Shown: positions 16,544-26,428 of the stretch, one piece after another | Numbering within the stretch: the stretch's first letter is position 1 | How the letters are laid out: each line of letters starts with the position of its first letter | Source: Alphaproteobacteria bacterium | Lineage (GTDB): Bacteria; Pseudomonadota; Alphaproteobacteria; Micavibrionales; UBA2020 | Direction: 5' to 3' | Length of the DNA: 64,000 bases | NCBI GenBank assembly: GCA_025934695.1 | Contig: JAICWS010000004.1 | Span: 1 to 64,000, forward strand | Position numbers and translations under genes: made by a program | Notes under the pieces: model-generated | Told to the model about the DNA's origin: nothing | Database searches by the model: none | Seen by the model: the letters and a program-made list of their open reading frames with translations, nothing else

Positions 16544-19309
16544 ATGGCGCCGAAAGATTATATCTTCAATCCGGAACGCAACCCTCTGATCCGCGGTGAT
16601 TACCGCCCCTCCGAATACCGCATTCCCACGGCCAGTCTTTACATCAATCTCGATGAGACGAATACGTCCGTGAAGAACACGATGACGATCGAGCCGAACC
16701 CGAATGCGAAAGAACAGGGCGGCCCGCTGCTTCTGAACGGCGAAGACGTAAAGCTCAAGAGCATTAAGATCAAGGAAAACGGCGCCTGGCGCGAGCTGGA
16801 CCGCAGCGAATTCACGGTCGACGCCGAATACCTCATTATCAAGCGCCCGCCCGCCGGCAAGTTCGAGCTGGAGATTGAAAACGACATCAATCCCACCGCC
16901 AACACGAAACTGTCGGGCATCTATACCTCCGGCGCCGGCATCATTTCGTCGCAGAACGAGGCGCAGGGCTTCCGCCGTATCACTTACTTCCTCGACCGCC
17001 CCGACAACCTGACGGTGTTTGATGCGACGCTCGAGGCCGACAAGGCGAAATTCCCCATCCTGCTGGCGAACGGCAACGGCGACTACAAGGCCACGACCGA
17101 CCTCGGCAACGGCCGTCAGTCCATCCATTGGGCCGATCCGTGGCCCAAGCCCAGCTATCTCTTCGCGATGGTGGCCGGCGACCTGAAGGTGAAGGAAGAT
17201 ACTTTCACCACCATGTCGGGCAAGAAGGTCGACCTGCGCATTTTCGTTCAGCCCGGCTATGAAGACCAGATTGACTGGGCGATGGAAGCCACCAAGCGCA
17301 CCATGAAATGGGATGAAGTCCGCTACGGGCGCGAATACGACCTCGACTGCTTCCACATCGTCGCCGTGGACAAGTTCAACGCCGGCGCCATGGAGAACAA
17401 GGGTCTGAATATCTTCAACGTCTCGCGCCTCGTTGGCAATCCCGAGACCTCCACCGATGGCGACCTGATGGACATCGAGGAAGTCATCGGTCACGAATAT
17501 TTCCACAACTGGACCGGCGACCGCGTGACGGTCCGCGACTGGTTCGAAATTTCGCTGAAGGAGTCGCTGACCTCCCTGCGTCAGCGCCAGTTTGCTTCCG
17601 ACATGCATTCGGCGGCGGTGAAACTCATCGACGACGCGACGCTGCTGCGCGCGGGCCAGTTCATCGAGGATTCCGGCCCCTCGTCGCATTGCGTGCGCCC
17701 CGACCGCGTCGAGGAATTCGACAACATCTATTCGACGACGGTCTACCAGAAGGGCAAGCACGTCCTGAACATGATGAACACCATTCTCGGCGACAAGATG
17801 TGGCGCCAGGCGATGGACAATTACTTCACCAAGTACGACGGCAAGGCCGTGACCGTCGATGATTTCATCGACAACATGCAAGCCACCTCGGGCATCGACC
17901 TCACGCAGTTCCGCCGCTGGTACAGCCAGTCGGGCACGCCGGAAGTCTCTTACGAAGGCAAATATGATGCGGCCGCGAAAACCTATACGCTGACGCTCTC
18001 GCAGCATACGCCAGCGACCGCTGACCAGCCCCAGAGCGAAAAACAGCCGCTGCACATCCCCGTGTCCGTTGGCCTGATTGGCCAGAGCGGCAAGGATGTA
18101 CCGCTCGCCTTCGCCGGCGAAAATGGCGGCGCGCAGACGACGCGCTTGCTGAACCTCACCAAGGACAAGCAGACCTGGGTATTCGAAAACGTGAACGGCC
18201 CGGTCGTGCCCTCGATCCTGCGGGGCTTCTCGGCCCCGGTGAAGGTGACGACCCAGCCCTCCGACGATGAGCTGATCTTCCGCATGGCGCATGACTCGGA
18301 TCCCTTCAACAAGTTCGAGGCCAAAGACCGGCTGATGCTGAAAACCATCCTCGGCCTCATCGACGACGCCCAGCAGGGCCGCGCGCTGAAACTGCCGCAG
18401 GCCGTGGTCGACGCCTTTGGCGAAAACCTGGCCGGTGCGCCCGGCAAGGACGGCGCCTTCGCGGCGCAGATGCTGTCGCTTCCCGCCTATAACATCGTCA
18501 TCCAGAACCTGAAGACGGTCGACCCGGACGCCATCCGCACAGCGACGAAGTTCCTCTCCAAGACGCTGGCCGAAACTTTCAAGGACGAATTCGAGCGCAT
18601 CTACGCCGAAACCGCGGCGCCGGCGGGCGAGAAATACGACGTCGTTCCCGCCCAGGTCGGCCGCCGTTCGCTGCATAATACGGCCCTGTCTTACTTGAGC
18701 AAGCTGGAAGAACCGGGCATCGTCGCGATGGCGCAGGCCCAGTACGGCGCTTCCGCCAACATGACGGAGAAGCTGGGCGCCCTTTCCACGCTCGCGCGCA
18801 TGGAAGGCACCGACGCGGGCGCCAAGGCGCTCGACAGTTTCTACCAGACCTACAAAAACAACCAGAACGTCGTCGACCGCTGGCTGATGCTGAAAGCCGC
18901 GACCGGCAAGGCCGATGACGTGCGCGCGTTGCTCGAGCACGAAGCCTTCGATCTCGAGAACCCGAACAAGGTCCGCGCCCTCATGGGCGGCTTCGCGGGC
19001 TCCAACCCGACGGCCTTCCACAACAAGGACGGCTCGGGCTACAAGCTGCTCGCCGACGTGGTGATTGCGATGAACCCGATCAACCCGCGCGTGGCCGCGC
19101 AGATCGTGCGTCCGCTCACGCAGTTCAAGCGCTATGACGCCAAGCGCCAGGAACTGATGCTGGGCGAGCTGGAGCGCATCATGGAAACGCCGAACGTGGA
19201 AAAGGGGCTCAAGGAAGTCCTGGGCCAGGCGCTCGCGACCGCCGAAAAGCGCCCCGCGCCGGCCGCCTTCAAAAAGGCCGCCGACGAGCCGCACGGCCAC
19301 AGCCACTAA
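16544..19309 (+). CDS. pepN: Aminopeptidase N (M1 family)
   Basis: A zinc aminopeptidase that removes N-terminal residues from peptides in the cytoplasm. The substrate-binding GAMEN motif and the zinc site HEYFHNWTGDRVTVRDW with the downstream Glu (FEISLKE) are intact. The length of 921 residues and the four-domain layout fit the proteobacterial PepN branch. The frame extends to an ATG at 16499, but the promoter -10 box covers that codon, and GGAGA lies 10 bases before the ATG at 16544. The C-terminus is His-rich (HGHSH), which is common and of unknown meaning. A strong terminator follows. Confidence 0.95.
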   Translation: MAPKDYIFNPERNPLIRGDYRPSEYRIPTASLYINLDETNTSVKNTMTIEPNPNAKEQGGPLLLNGEDVKLKSIKIKENGAWRELDRSEFTVDAEYLIIKRPPAGKFELEIENDINPTANTKLSGIYTSGAGIISSQNEAQGFRRITYFLDRPDNLTVFDATLEADKAKFPILLANGNGDYKATTDLGNGRQSIHWADPWPKPSYLFAMVAGDLKVKEDTFTTMSGKKVDLRIFVQPGYEDQIDWAMEATKRTMKWDEVRYGREYDLDCFHIVAVDKFNAGAMENKGLNIFNVSRLVGNPETSTDGDLMDIEEVIGHEYFHNWTGDRVTVRDWFEISLKESLTSLRQRQFASDMHSAAVKLIDDATLLRAGQFIEDSGPSSHCVRPDRVEEFDNIYSTTVYQKGKHVLNMMNTILGDKMWRQAMDNYFTKYDGKAVTVDDFIDNMQATSGIDLTQFRRWYSQSGTPEVSYEGKYDAAAKTYTLTLSQHTPATADQPQSEKQPLHIPVSVGLIGQSGKDVPLAFAGENGGAQTTRLLNLTKDKQTWVFENVNGPVVPSILRGFSAPVKVTTQPSDDELIFRMAHDSDPFNKFEAKDRLMLKTILGLIDDAQQGRALKLPQAVVDAFGENLAGAPGKDGAFAAQMLSLPAYNIVIQNLKTVDPDAIRTATKFLSKTLAETFKDEFERIYAETAAPAGEKYDVVPAQVGRRSLHNTALSYLSKLEEPGIVAMAQAQYGASANMTEKLGALSTLARMEGTDAGAKALDSFYQTYKNNQNVVDRWLMLKAATGKADDVRALLEHEAFDLENPNKVRALMGGFAGSNPTAFHNKDGSGYKLLADVVIAMNPINPRVAAQIVRPLTQFKRYDAKRQELMLGELERIMETPNVEKGLKEVLGQALATAEKRPAPAAFKKAADEPHGHSH

Positions 19310-19323
19310 ATATATCTATCGCC

Positions 19324-19361
19324 AAAAAAAGCCGCCCTTCGCAAGAGGGGCGGCTTTTTTT
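19324..19361 (+). terminator. pepN: Rho-independent terminator after pepN
   Basis: Stem GCCGCCC/GGGCGGC flanked by seven A on the left and seven T on the right, 15 bases after the stop. The symmetric A/T flanks make it usable in both directions. Confidence 0.92.
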
Positions 19362-19384
19362 GGGGGCCGAACTCAACACCGGCG

Positions 19385-19483
19385 CCACCCCGACGAAAGT
19401 CGGGGTCCAGTTTATAAAACCTCTATCGCTAAATTTTATGAGGTAGAAGTTAATGAACTGGACCCCGACTTTCGTCGGGGTGG
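19385..19483. repeat. Paired inverted palindromic repeat (GCCACCCCG family)
   Basis: Two 28-bp arms (19385-19412 and 19456-19483) are perfect inverted copies, separated by 43 bases. Each arm is itself a hairpin around CCCCGAC/GTCGGGG. Related single hairpins occur at 39054-39079 and 60053-60079. It lies between the terminator of pepN and the end of the convergent next gene. Confidence 0.8.
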
Positions 19484-19493
19484 TTCCAGTGTT

Positions 19494-19877
19494 TTACTCC
19501 CAGGCCATCTTCGAAAAATCCACCGTCACCGATTTTACCACCGGCACTTCCTTCATCTTGATTGCCTGCTTGCGAAAGCTTAAGGCTTCCAGCGCCTCTT
19601 TGAGCGCGGCCATGATGTCTTTCTGCCGCGCTTTGGAAACTTTCGCCCCCAAGCCGCGCATGTCCCGCACGGTCCAGAGGACATTCAGCTCAGGCTTTCC
19701 CGACAGGTCGGTGTCGTCCGACACGGTGCCCTCGACGTCGCCATCCGGCATATGCAGCAGCAGGTTCGGCGTGCCTTCGGGTTGCGGCCCGCGATAGTTC
19801 ACGGTGATGCCGCGCGCCTTGTCGACGATGAGAGGCCAGCCGTGGGGGCCGACCTGGAGTTCGAGTTCAAAGGCCAT
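19494..19877 (-). CDS. Hypothetical protein
   Basis: A 127-residue soluble protein without signal peptide, membrane segment or known motif. The first half looks beta-rich, the second half contains a Lys/Ala-rich helix (residues about 80-105). Codon use resembles its neighbours. I do not recognise it. It ends beside the paired palindromic repeat. Confidence 0.55.
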   Translation of the reverse strand: MAFELELQVGPHGWPLIVDKARGITVNYRGPQPEGTPNLLLHMPDGDVEGTVSDDTDLSGKPELNVLWTVRDMRGLGAKVSKARQKDIMAALKEALEALSFRKQAIKMKEVPVVKSVTVDFSKMAWE

Positions 19878-19967
19878 GGAGAACGCCGTCTATTCCTTTC
19901 AATGCCGTATCTGTAATAATATGCCTGAAGACATTTGTAAAACAGTCATAGTTTTTTAAGGCAGCAT

Positions 19968-20393
19968 ATGAGGCCAGCGCGCATCCAATATTTTATGGCG
20001 TCGCATCTCGGCAAGGTCGCGGGCGGCACGGGCGTCCTCCTCGGAACGGCCTGCGTCGTTATAAATACGGCCATCGATCCGGCAACCTATCTTCCGGAAC
20101 CTTCTGCTCTGCTGGGGCTGTTACTGGCATGCCTGTGCGCGGCCGGCGTGGGATTTCTTTCCAGCTACTTTATTCTCGGACGCATCCTATTCCTGATTTT
20201 CAGCCGCATCAACGGGCCCTTTGCGGCAGGCGATATTGTGCGCATTCTTTGTTCCCGGCATCGCGACAGGGTTACGCGCGTATATGACGTCTGGGCCAGC
20301 CGGGGACAGGTGCGCGTGGATCTCGGCGAAGACGCGAAAAGAAATCTCACCGATGTCCTGATGTATCACGAGATTTGTCGGGAAAGAGCCTGA
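19968..20393 (+). CDS. Small two-helix membrane protein
   Basis: A 141-residue protein with two membrane segments (about residues 15-36 and 45-72) and a basic C-terminal cytoplasmic part of about 65 residues. The segment ING-PFAAGDIVRIL followed by a short beta-rich stretch is reminiscent of the first beta strands of small-conductance mechanosensitive channels or KOW-like folds, but this is weak. AAGG lies 6 bases before the ATG. The function is unknown. Confidence 0.55.
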   Translation: MRPARIQYFMASHLGKVAGGTGVLLGTACVVINTAIDPATYLPEPSALLGLLLACLCAAGVGFLSSYFILGRILFLIFSRINGPFAAGDIVRILCSRHRDRVTRVYDVWASRGQVRVDLGEDAKRNLTDVLMYHEICRERA

Positions 20394-20402
20394 TCCTGGC
20401 GG

Positions 20403-20840
20403 TTATGACAACGTGTCCCGTTTCATGTAGAACTTGCGCTCGTCGTCGTGCGTGATGCGAAAGCCGAAGCGCTCGTACAGCGCCTTAGCCGGGTTGTCTT
20501 TAACGACGCCCAGCGTCACCGGGAGCCCCTGGCGCCGGGCCTCGTCGATCAGCATCTGGAGGACGGCGGTGCCGGCGCCGTGCCCGCGATGACTGTCTTC
20601 GACCATCAACTGCCGGATGAACAGGCTGCCTTCCTTGATGACCGTCTGCACCCAGCCGATATTGGCGCCGTCGAGCTGGATGATGCGGGTTTCCTTCGCG
20701 TCCCAGCGCTTGGAGATGCCGTCTCTCACAACCATTGGATCGAAATCGCCGGTTTCGTCATGCAGCCGCGCTTCATCGACATACATGCGCTCGCAAAAAG
20801 CGTAATCGGCGATGCTGGCGGGACGGAAGGAAATGTTCAT
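20403..20840 (-). CDS. GNAT-family N-acetyltransferase
   Basis: A 145-residue complete GNAT domain. The acetyl-CoA loop is SHRGHGAGT, preceded by the beta4 strand LFIRQLMVE, and followed by DNPAKALYERFGFR. It transfers an acetyl group to an amine, but the sequence does not reveal the acceptor. It is convergent with the membrane-protein gene. Confidence 0.88.
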   Translation of the reverse strand: MNISFRPASIADYAFCERMYVDEARLHDETGDFDPMVVRDGISKRWDAKETRIIQLDGANIGWVQTVIKEGSLFIRQLMVEDSHRGHGAGTAVLQMLIDEARRQGLPVTLGVVKDNPAKALYERFGFRITHDDERKFYMKRDTLS

Positions 20841-20965
20841 GGCGCTTTCAGCCTAACCGAGCATATTTTTAGCTCAAGAGATTCTTGCTGCTCTGCAGCG
20901 CTTTTCTTATGAAAAGATTTTCCCGAAAATTGTTATGGAACCCGTGAGCGAATTCAAAAACATGC

Positions 20966-20984
20966 ATGCGGAAAAATTCCGCAT
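20966..20984 (+). promoter_or_regulatory. Palindromic operator candidate upstream of the VWA operon
   Basis: A perfect dyad ATGCGGAA-AAA-TTCCGCAT, 8-bp arms around three A, one base before the -35 element of the operon promoter. Position and symmetry suit a dimeric activator or repressor. Confidence 0.5.
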
Positions 20985-20985
20985 A

Positions 20986-21014
20986 TTGACGGGGTGAGTA
21001 TAAGCCCATATACG
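20986..21014 (+). promoter_or_regulatory. Promoter of the VWA-MoxR operon
   Basis: TTGACG (20986-20991), a 17-base spacer and TATACG (21009-21014), about 50 bases before the start codon of the VWA gene. Confidence 0.6.
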
Positions 21015-21063
21015 TAATGCCTTAAAACAATTTGGAAACTTCTAAGGCACAGGATACGTCACG

Positions 21064-23778
21064 TTGGGAACGCACCCGTACGACGGCATCATCCAGCATC
21101 CTTTGGCGCGTTTGCGCCAGAAGGCGGCGTCGTCTTTCCGGCGCGGCCGGATCGAGCGCGACTTCGGCGGCATCGCCGACGCGCTCGAGGAAATGATCGC
21201 ACAGAACGACGCCGCGAACCTTGACGTATTCCGCACCGAGCGCGTGAAGGCCGAGAGCGCCATCGTGACAGGCGCGGAGCCCGAGGCGCCCAAACTGAAC
21301 AAGCCGGAATTCCAGCTGCTGTGGGGCCTTGCGCTCGGCGCGCGCGTGCTGAAGCAAAAGGAAGAAACCGACCGCTTTGGACAGCCGGTGGAGTTGCAGG
21401 ACAATCCGGTCTGGAAAGCCATCGTCGCCGACGACGCGCTGGAAGAAGAGCGCCGCTTCTGCGCGCAGGTGATTTCGTCCATTCCGGGCCTGCGCGAACG
21501 CCAGGGCAGCCTGAAAGTCGAATGGGGCCCGCCGATCCGCGGCTATCCCGAGATCGGCTTCTATTGCGACCCGAACACGGGCACCATCAACCTCGATCTC
21601 GCCTGGACGCTGATGATGGGCCTCGAGCCCGCGCGCAGCCTGATGCTGCGCGAGGCGGCGCACGGCCTCGGCACCCTTTATTTCACGGAAGAAATGTCCG
21701 TCATCCGCAACGAAATGGCGGCGATCAAGGGCCAGGCCTTCCGCACCGAAGAACAGCACATACATATGATTCACCTGGCCGCCCAGTGGCTGGCGCGGTA
21801 TGACGTGACGGTCGAGGCGGAGAATAATTTCGCCAGCCGCTTCGCCGCCGACCGCGCGCAGGTGTCGGCGCAGGATTATGCGGCCTCGCTCAATTATGCC
21901 GAAACGATTGCCGGCGGCATTCCCGAAGCGGCGGCTTTCACGAAGCGCCCCATACCGCCGCCCGTGCCGGTAAAGGCAAAATTCGCGAACCTGCTGCGCG
22001 CGCTGCATTATTCTTTCTTCCACAATAACGGCCTCTTCGACAGCAGTGAGGACGGCTGGCGTTCGGTCGGCGTGCGCCCCGAATGGATCGAAACCGCGGA
22101 CGGCGCGAAGAAAGGCCTTGCCGCGCTGGAAGAACTGTCGGCCATGTGCAAGCAGATGGAAGACATGCAGCCGTCGCTCAAAGACCGCGGCGCCAGCGAT
22201 ACTTTCCATGCCCGCAAGATGGAAGAATGCTCGCGCGAGCGCGGCAAGATCGCCGATAAGATTTTCGCGCGTTTCGCCAAACATATGGTTCCTGAACTCG
22301 AGGCGGAAGCCGAGAAAAACCCGCAGGAGGTCATGGACCGCATCGAGAAGATGACGGAAGAGCGCAAAGAAAGCCGCAAGCAGGAAGGCCAACGCGGCGA
22401 ACCCGGCGACCCAGGGGACGATGGCGAACCCGGCGACGAGCAGGACGGGGAAGACGGCGATCCCTCCGACGCCGACGAAGATACCGCCAATATTAAAGAT
22501 AAAGGCAAGACCCGCGACACGCGCCTGCCGCCCAAGGACCCGCGCGAAGCCAAGGGCCTGCCCGAAGATGGCGAGCCGCAGCCGGGCGATGGCGAAGACG
22601 GCCAGGATGCCGACGGCGAAGGCATGGATGGCGATGGTGACGGCGACGGCGACGGCCAGGAGATGGACGGCGACGGAGATGGCGAGGGTGACGGGGATGG
22701 AGACGGCGACGGGGATGGCGAAGAAAAAGATTCCGAAGCCCGCGACGACCTGAAGGAACTCGAAGACGCGCTCGAGGGCGAAGGCGGGCGCGAGCATGGC
22801 TCCAGCTCGTCGAACGAAATTCCTGACTTCGACCATGCGGGCAACTTCAACGAATACCAGCGCATTATCGCGCCTTACAGCGACATCATCGCCAAGACGA
22901 CTGAGCTGATGAAGAAGATCCAGGAAAAGCTGTTCGTAAGGATACAGGACCCGTCGGTCAAGAACAGCCTCGTGCCCGAAGACGGCGACGTGGGGCGTTT
23001 CCAGCCGCAGGCGCTGCAGGACCGCCTCGTCAAGCAATTCTCCGGCCAGGCGATCGACGAGACCGATTTCGAAACCTTCCGCATGGACGGGCCCATCCGC
23101 ACCATTCCGGCGCCGACCGAAATCCAGATCTGGATCGACGGTTCGGGCTCGATGAGCGGCCAACCCGTCGAAATGGCCATTACCACGGGCTGCATATTAT
23201 ATGAGGCCGCGCGCGAGGCCGGCATGGACGTCTATATCACGATGCTGGGCGACCCGATGCCGCTCGTCATCGCGAAGCCGGGCATGAGCAACCGCGAAAT
23301 CGGCCGCAATATCGAAAGCGTGCGCGCGGGGCAGGGCGGCGACAAGGATTATCTCGCGCCCACCATCGGCGAAATGGTCAAGACGACGCTGGCCAAGAAG
23401 AAAGACCTCGGCAAACCGGTCGGCAACACGCATGCCTTCGTGATTTCCGATGGCATGTTCACCGATGAGCCGACGGCGCTGCAGCACGTGAAGTCGGTGA
23501 ATGACAATTGCCCGCACACGACGCTGGACTTCCTGCTCATTAATGGCCGCCCGGGCCTCGCCATCGAGCGCCTCGCCGACGAGCTGAACCGCAAGGCGAA
23601 GAAGCAGACGGTCGGCTATAAGGAAGTGCGCAATTACACCCAGATTCAGGAGGGGCTGCTGGAAATTTTGCAGAAGCGCCTCAAAACCGTGAAGTCGGAA
23701 GACGCCATTCCGCGCGCGCAGAAGCAGAAAGAATTCAAAGGCGTAAAGATCAAAAAAGAATACAGAAGGGGCCGTTAA
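21064..23778 (+). CDS. VWA-domain protein with acidic linker (CobT/BchD-like partner of MoxR ATPase)
   Basis: A 904-residue protein. Residues 1 to about 440 form a conserved helical region of unknown fold. Residues about 445-575 are an extremely acidic Asp/Gly/Glu linker coded by tandem GATGGCGACGG-like repeats. The C-terminal part is a von Willebrand A domain with a complete metal-binding MIDAS start DGSGSMSG (about residue 691). This layout matches CobT and BchD, which work with AAA+ partners in metal chelatase or MoxR-type remodelling complexes. The start is TTG at 21064 with AGGA 9 bases upstream; the first ATG is about 44 codons later. The stop directly abuts the ATG of the AAA+ gene. 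No chelatase large subunit is present. Confidence 0.8.
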   Translation: MGTHPYDGIIQHPLARLRQKAASSFRRGRIERDFGGIADALEEMIAQNDAANLDVFRTERVKAESAIVTGAEPEAPKLNKPEFQLLWGLALGARVLKQKEETDRFGQPVELQDNPVWKAIVADDALEEERRFCAQVISSIPGLRERQGSLKVEWGPPIRGYPEIGFYCDPNTGTINLDLAWTLMMGLEPARSLMLREAAHGLGTLYFTEEMSVIRNEMAAIKGQAFRTEEQHIHMIHLAAQWLARYDVTVEAENNFASRFAADRAQVSAQDYAASLNYAETIAGGIPEAAAFTKRPIPPPVPVKAKFANLLRALHYSFFHNNGLFDSSEDGWRSVGVRPEWIETADGAKKGLAALEELSAMCKQMEDMQPSLKDRGASDTFHARKMEECSRERGKIADKIFARFAKHMVPELEAEAEKNPQEVMDRIEKMTEERKESRKQEGQRGEPGDPGDDGEPGDEQDGEDGDPSDADEDTANIKDKGKTRDTRLPPKDPREAKGLPEDGEPQPGDGEDGQDADGEGMDGDGDGDGDGQEMDGDGDGEGDGDGDGDGDGEEKDSEARDDLKELEDALEGEGGREHGSSSSNEIPDFDHAGNFNEYQRIIAPYSDIIAKTTELMKKIQEKLFVRIQDPSVKNSLVPEDGDVGRFQPQALQDRLVKQFSGQAIDETDFETFRMDGPIRTIPAPTEIQIWIDGSGSMSGQPVEMAITTGCILYEAAREAGMDVYITMLGDPMPLVIAKPGMSNREIGRNIESVRAGQGGDKDYLAPTIGEMVKTTLAKKKDLGKPVGNTHAFVISDGMFTDEPTALQHVKSVNDNCPHTTLDFLLINGRPGLAIERLADELNRKAKKQTVGYKEVRNYTQIQEGLLEILQKRLKTVKSEDAIPRAQKQKEFKGVKIKKEYRRGR

Positions 23779-26424
23779 ATGAAACCGGATACAACGAAAT
23801 ACAGGAAGATCGTCATCGGGGCGGAAGCGACGCCGCTGCCCGTCTGGGACCCGCAGCTGGGCACAACCGGCGCGCTGGCCGGCCCGTTGAGCGGCATTGC
23901 GCTGCATACCCTGCGCCAGGACAAGGACGGCATTCCCGCCGCCGACTATATCTACGCCGAACTGATGCGCAACCTGCCCTCGCGCAGCATGCTGCCCCAC
24001 CTGCTGCACGAGCTGATGGAACGCGACCCGAACCGCGTGGACTGGGAAAAGCACAGCTTCCTCTGCGGCTACATGGGCCCGCCGTCGATCGGCAAGAGCT
24101 TCATGATCAAGACGATCGACCGCCTCGCGCATCCGCGCGGCTGCCTGTACCTGAACTGCAAAGATATCGACATGGGCACGATCTTCTGCGAGACCGTGTT
24201 CGACACCAGCGCCGCCAACCGCGAAAAAGCGGCCATCGACGCGAGGATTTTGCAGGGCAACCAGGGCGGCAAGGGCCTTGGCCCCGACAGCCTGTCGATG
24301 CTGCGGAACGCCCTGGGCGAGGCTTTCGTCGAAGAAAAACGCGGCGACAAGACGCTCGTCTCCATCGACTGGAACGGCATCCAGGTCAAGGGCAATACGC
24401 CGGAAGAGCAGAACTACCAGAAGCAGGTCATCCGCGAGGCGATCAGCCAGGTCTGCACCAACGAAGGCATCGTGATGGCAGCTGAAATGGGCCAGATCGG
24501 CATCACCACGCGCGACGGCATCGCCATTCGCGCCGCCGACCCGAAGTCGGCGGATTTCGGCCGCCCCGTGCTGCTCGACGAGATCAATCGCGCCAAGCCG
24601 GGCACGCTGCAGAAACTGTACGAATTCTTCGCCATGCTGTCGGACCCCAAGGTCGACCGTTTCACCGTGACGGGCGGGGAGAACAAGCCCTTCACCTTCC
24701 GCCGCGAAGACCTGCCGGTGTCCTACCGCATGAACTTCACGGGCAACCCTGCCACGCGCGCGATGGGCTCGGCCGACATGGACCGTCCGCTGATTTCGCG
24801 CTTTGGCGTCGAGCTCGACATCCGCACGGTGCCCGACCCCGCGCTGCACGACTATGCGGACCGCATGGCGCAGACGTTGACCGGCGTGCCGCTGACGCAG
24901 ATTTACTATGCCGCGCGACCCTATTTCGACGCGCATCCGGAAAAACTGGCCGAGACGGCGAGAGCATTCCGCCTCGCGGGCCTGACCGAGGAGCAGAAGA
25001 AAGACGTGCCGGCGGAGGAGCTGCTGAATATCGCCCAGCCGCTGAAGATTATCAAGCTGTCCGAACAGCTGGCGGAATTCTTCGCGTCGCTGAAGAATGT
25101 TTTCAACCCGGAATCGCAGCTCTACCGCGGCAGCAATTTCGGCCTCAGCCAGGAATATGAAAGCTACCTGCAGGGCGTCGAGATCGACCTGCGCCTGGTT
25201 TCGAAGCTGCTGGAAAAGGCCAGCGTCGTGACGCCGCGCGTGCTGCAGCCCGATGTGGTCGATTTCAACTCGGCCTTCTCGAATGCCGCCGACAAGAAGT
25301 CAGCGAACGAGGTCGAGTTCGATGATCGTCTCGCCGACCGCGGCAAGCGCCTCGAAAGCTACCTGCAGCAATGGATGCACCAGGTCCTCGTCCCGGCGGA
25401 CGCGCAGACGCGCAATATCCGCCCCGAGGAATGCCAGAAGGTGCTGCGCCTCGCGCGCACACTGGCCGCGCATTGCGGCATCGGCGACCTTCAGCTCAAG
25501 GAAAGCCCGCGCGGCGGCATCGAGCGCATCGCGAAACTTTACGACTATGACCGTCTCGAGAACCCGGAGGAACAGCACAAGCTGTTGCGCGACCTGATGG
25601 TCGATGCCGTGCGCAAGAACCACGAGGAACTGCGCAAGAAAGACCCCACAATCCAGCCGCTCCCCGCAAGCGCCGACGCCATCCTGACCGTCGACGAGGT
25701 CAAGAAGGCGCTGGCGGCAACCACCGGGATTTCGGCGCCGCATGGTGTCATGGCGGCCGGCACCGATCCTGCCAATCCTTTCGTCGCCGTCAAGGCGAGC
25801 GAAGAAGGCGGGGCAAGCCTCGTCACCCGCGACGCCTTCCTTACCGCGCTCGCCATGCCGGAATTGCGCGAGAAGACGGTTCAGGGCCTGTGGGACAAGG
25901 CGCTCCTGAAGCTTCCCCATATCGAGCCCAGCGACGAAGCCGTACAGATCGCGGCCAACGCCTCGCCCACCGGTTTCGCGGTGACAACTGTCACCGTCCT
26001 CAACCAGGACAGGGAAGAGCCCATGCACATCCTGCGCGCGGCGCCGCAGGGCGACAAGCCGGAAAGCCTGGTCGTCGTCTCGGGCAATCTCGACAAGCGG
26101 TTGCAGGCGCTGCTCAAGAGCGGCGGCGTGACGTATGTCGACTTCAACGATATCGACTCCGCCCGCACGGTCAACGCGGTGGTGAACGACCGTCTGGCCG
26201 ACAATCCGCTGCAGGACAGGATCCGCCGCAATATCGCGGCGGCCGTGCTGATGCGCAACGGCGCTGCTGGCGACGAGGCGCAGCATTTGGGCAAGTCGCC
26301 CGGCGAACTGCTAACCAACCTGAAGTCGCTGGAAGCTTCCGCGCCTTTACGGATTACGGCGGACCCTGCGCCCACGCGTCACCCTAAGCCGCGCAGTTCC
26401 CGCAACCCGAAGCACGGGAGGTAA
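23779..26424 (+). CDS. MoxR-type AAA+ ATPase, very long form
   Basis: An 881-residue protein, more than twice the usual MoxR length. The ATPase core has Walker A GPPSIGKS (about residue 100), Walker B VLLDEINR (about residue 264), sensor-like FTGNP and an arginine-finger region (RPLISRFG). A long insertion lies between Walker A and Walker B. Residues from about 430 to 881 are mostly helical and of unknown fold, with a possible alpha/beta segment around LVVVSGNLDKRLQALL. It should act with the VWA protein encoded immediately upstream, as CobS-CobT or RavA-ViaA do. The target is not evident. Confidence 0.82.
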   Translation: MKPDTTKYRKIVIGAEATPLPVWDPQLGTTGALAGPLSGIALHTLRQDKDGIPAADYIYAELMRNLPSRSMLPHLLHELMERDPNRVDWEKHSFLCGYMGPPSIGKSFMIKTIDRLAHPRGCLYLNCKDIDMGTIFCETVFDTSAANREKAAIDARILQGNQGGKGLGPDSLSMLRNALGEAFVEEKRGDKTLVSIDWNGIQVKGNTPEEQNYQKQVIREAISQVCTNEGIVMAAEMGQIGITTRDGIAIRAADPKSADFGRPVLLDEINRAKPGTLQKLYEFFAMLSDPKVDRFTVTGGENKPFTFRREDLPVSYRMNFTGNPATRAMGSADMDRPLISRFGVELDIRTVPDPALHDYADRMAQTLTGVPLTQIYYAARPYFDAHPEKLAETARAFRLAGLTEEQKKDVPAEELLNIAQPLKIIKLSEQLAEFFASLKNVFNPESQLYRGSNFGLSQEYESYLQGVEIDLRLVSKLLEKASVVTPRVLQPDVVDFNSAFSNAADKKSANEVEFDDRLADRGKRLESYLQQWMHQVLVPADAQTRNIRPEECQKVLRLARTLAAHCGIGDLQLKESPRGGIERIAKLYDYDRLENPEEQHKLLRDLMVDAVRKNHEELRKKDPTIQPLPASADAILTVDEVKKALAATTGISAPHGVMAAGTDPANPFVAVKASEEGGASLVTRDAFLTALAMPELREKTVQGLWDKALLKLPHIEPSDEAVQIAANASPTGFAVTTVTVLNQDREEPMHILRAAPQGDKPESLVVVSGNLDKRLQALLKSGGVTYVDFNDIDSARTVNAVVNDRLADNPLQDRIRRNIAAAVLMRNGAAGDEAQHLGKSPGELLTNLKSLEASAPLRITADPAPTRHPKPRSSRNPKHGR

Positions 26425-26428
26425 CGGA

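Noticed and set aside
16520..19306. 928-codon open frame antisense to pepN
   Set aside because: PepN is a complete known enzyme; the antisense product is Arg/His/Val-rich without domains, a codon-bias shadow.
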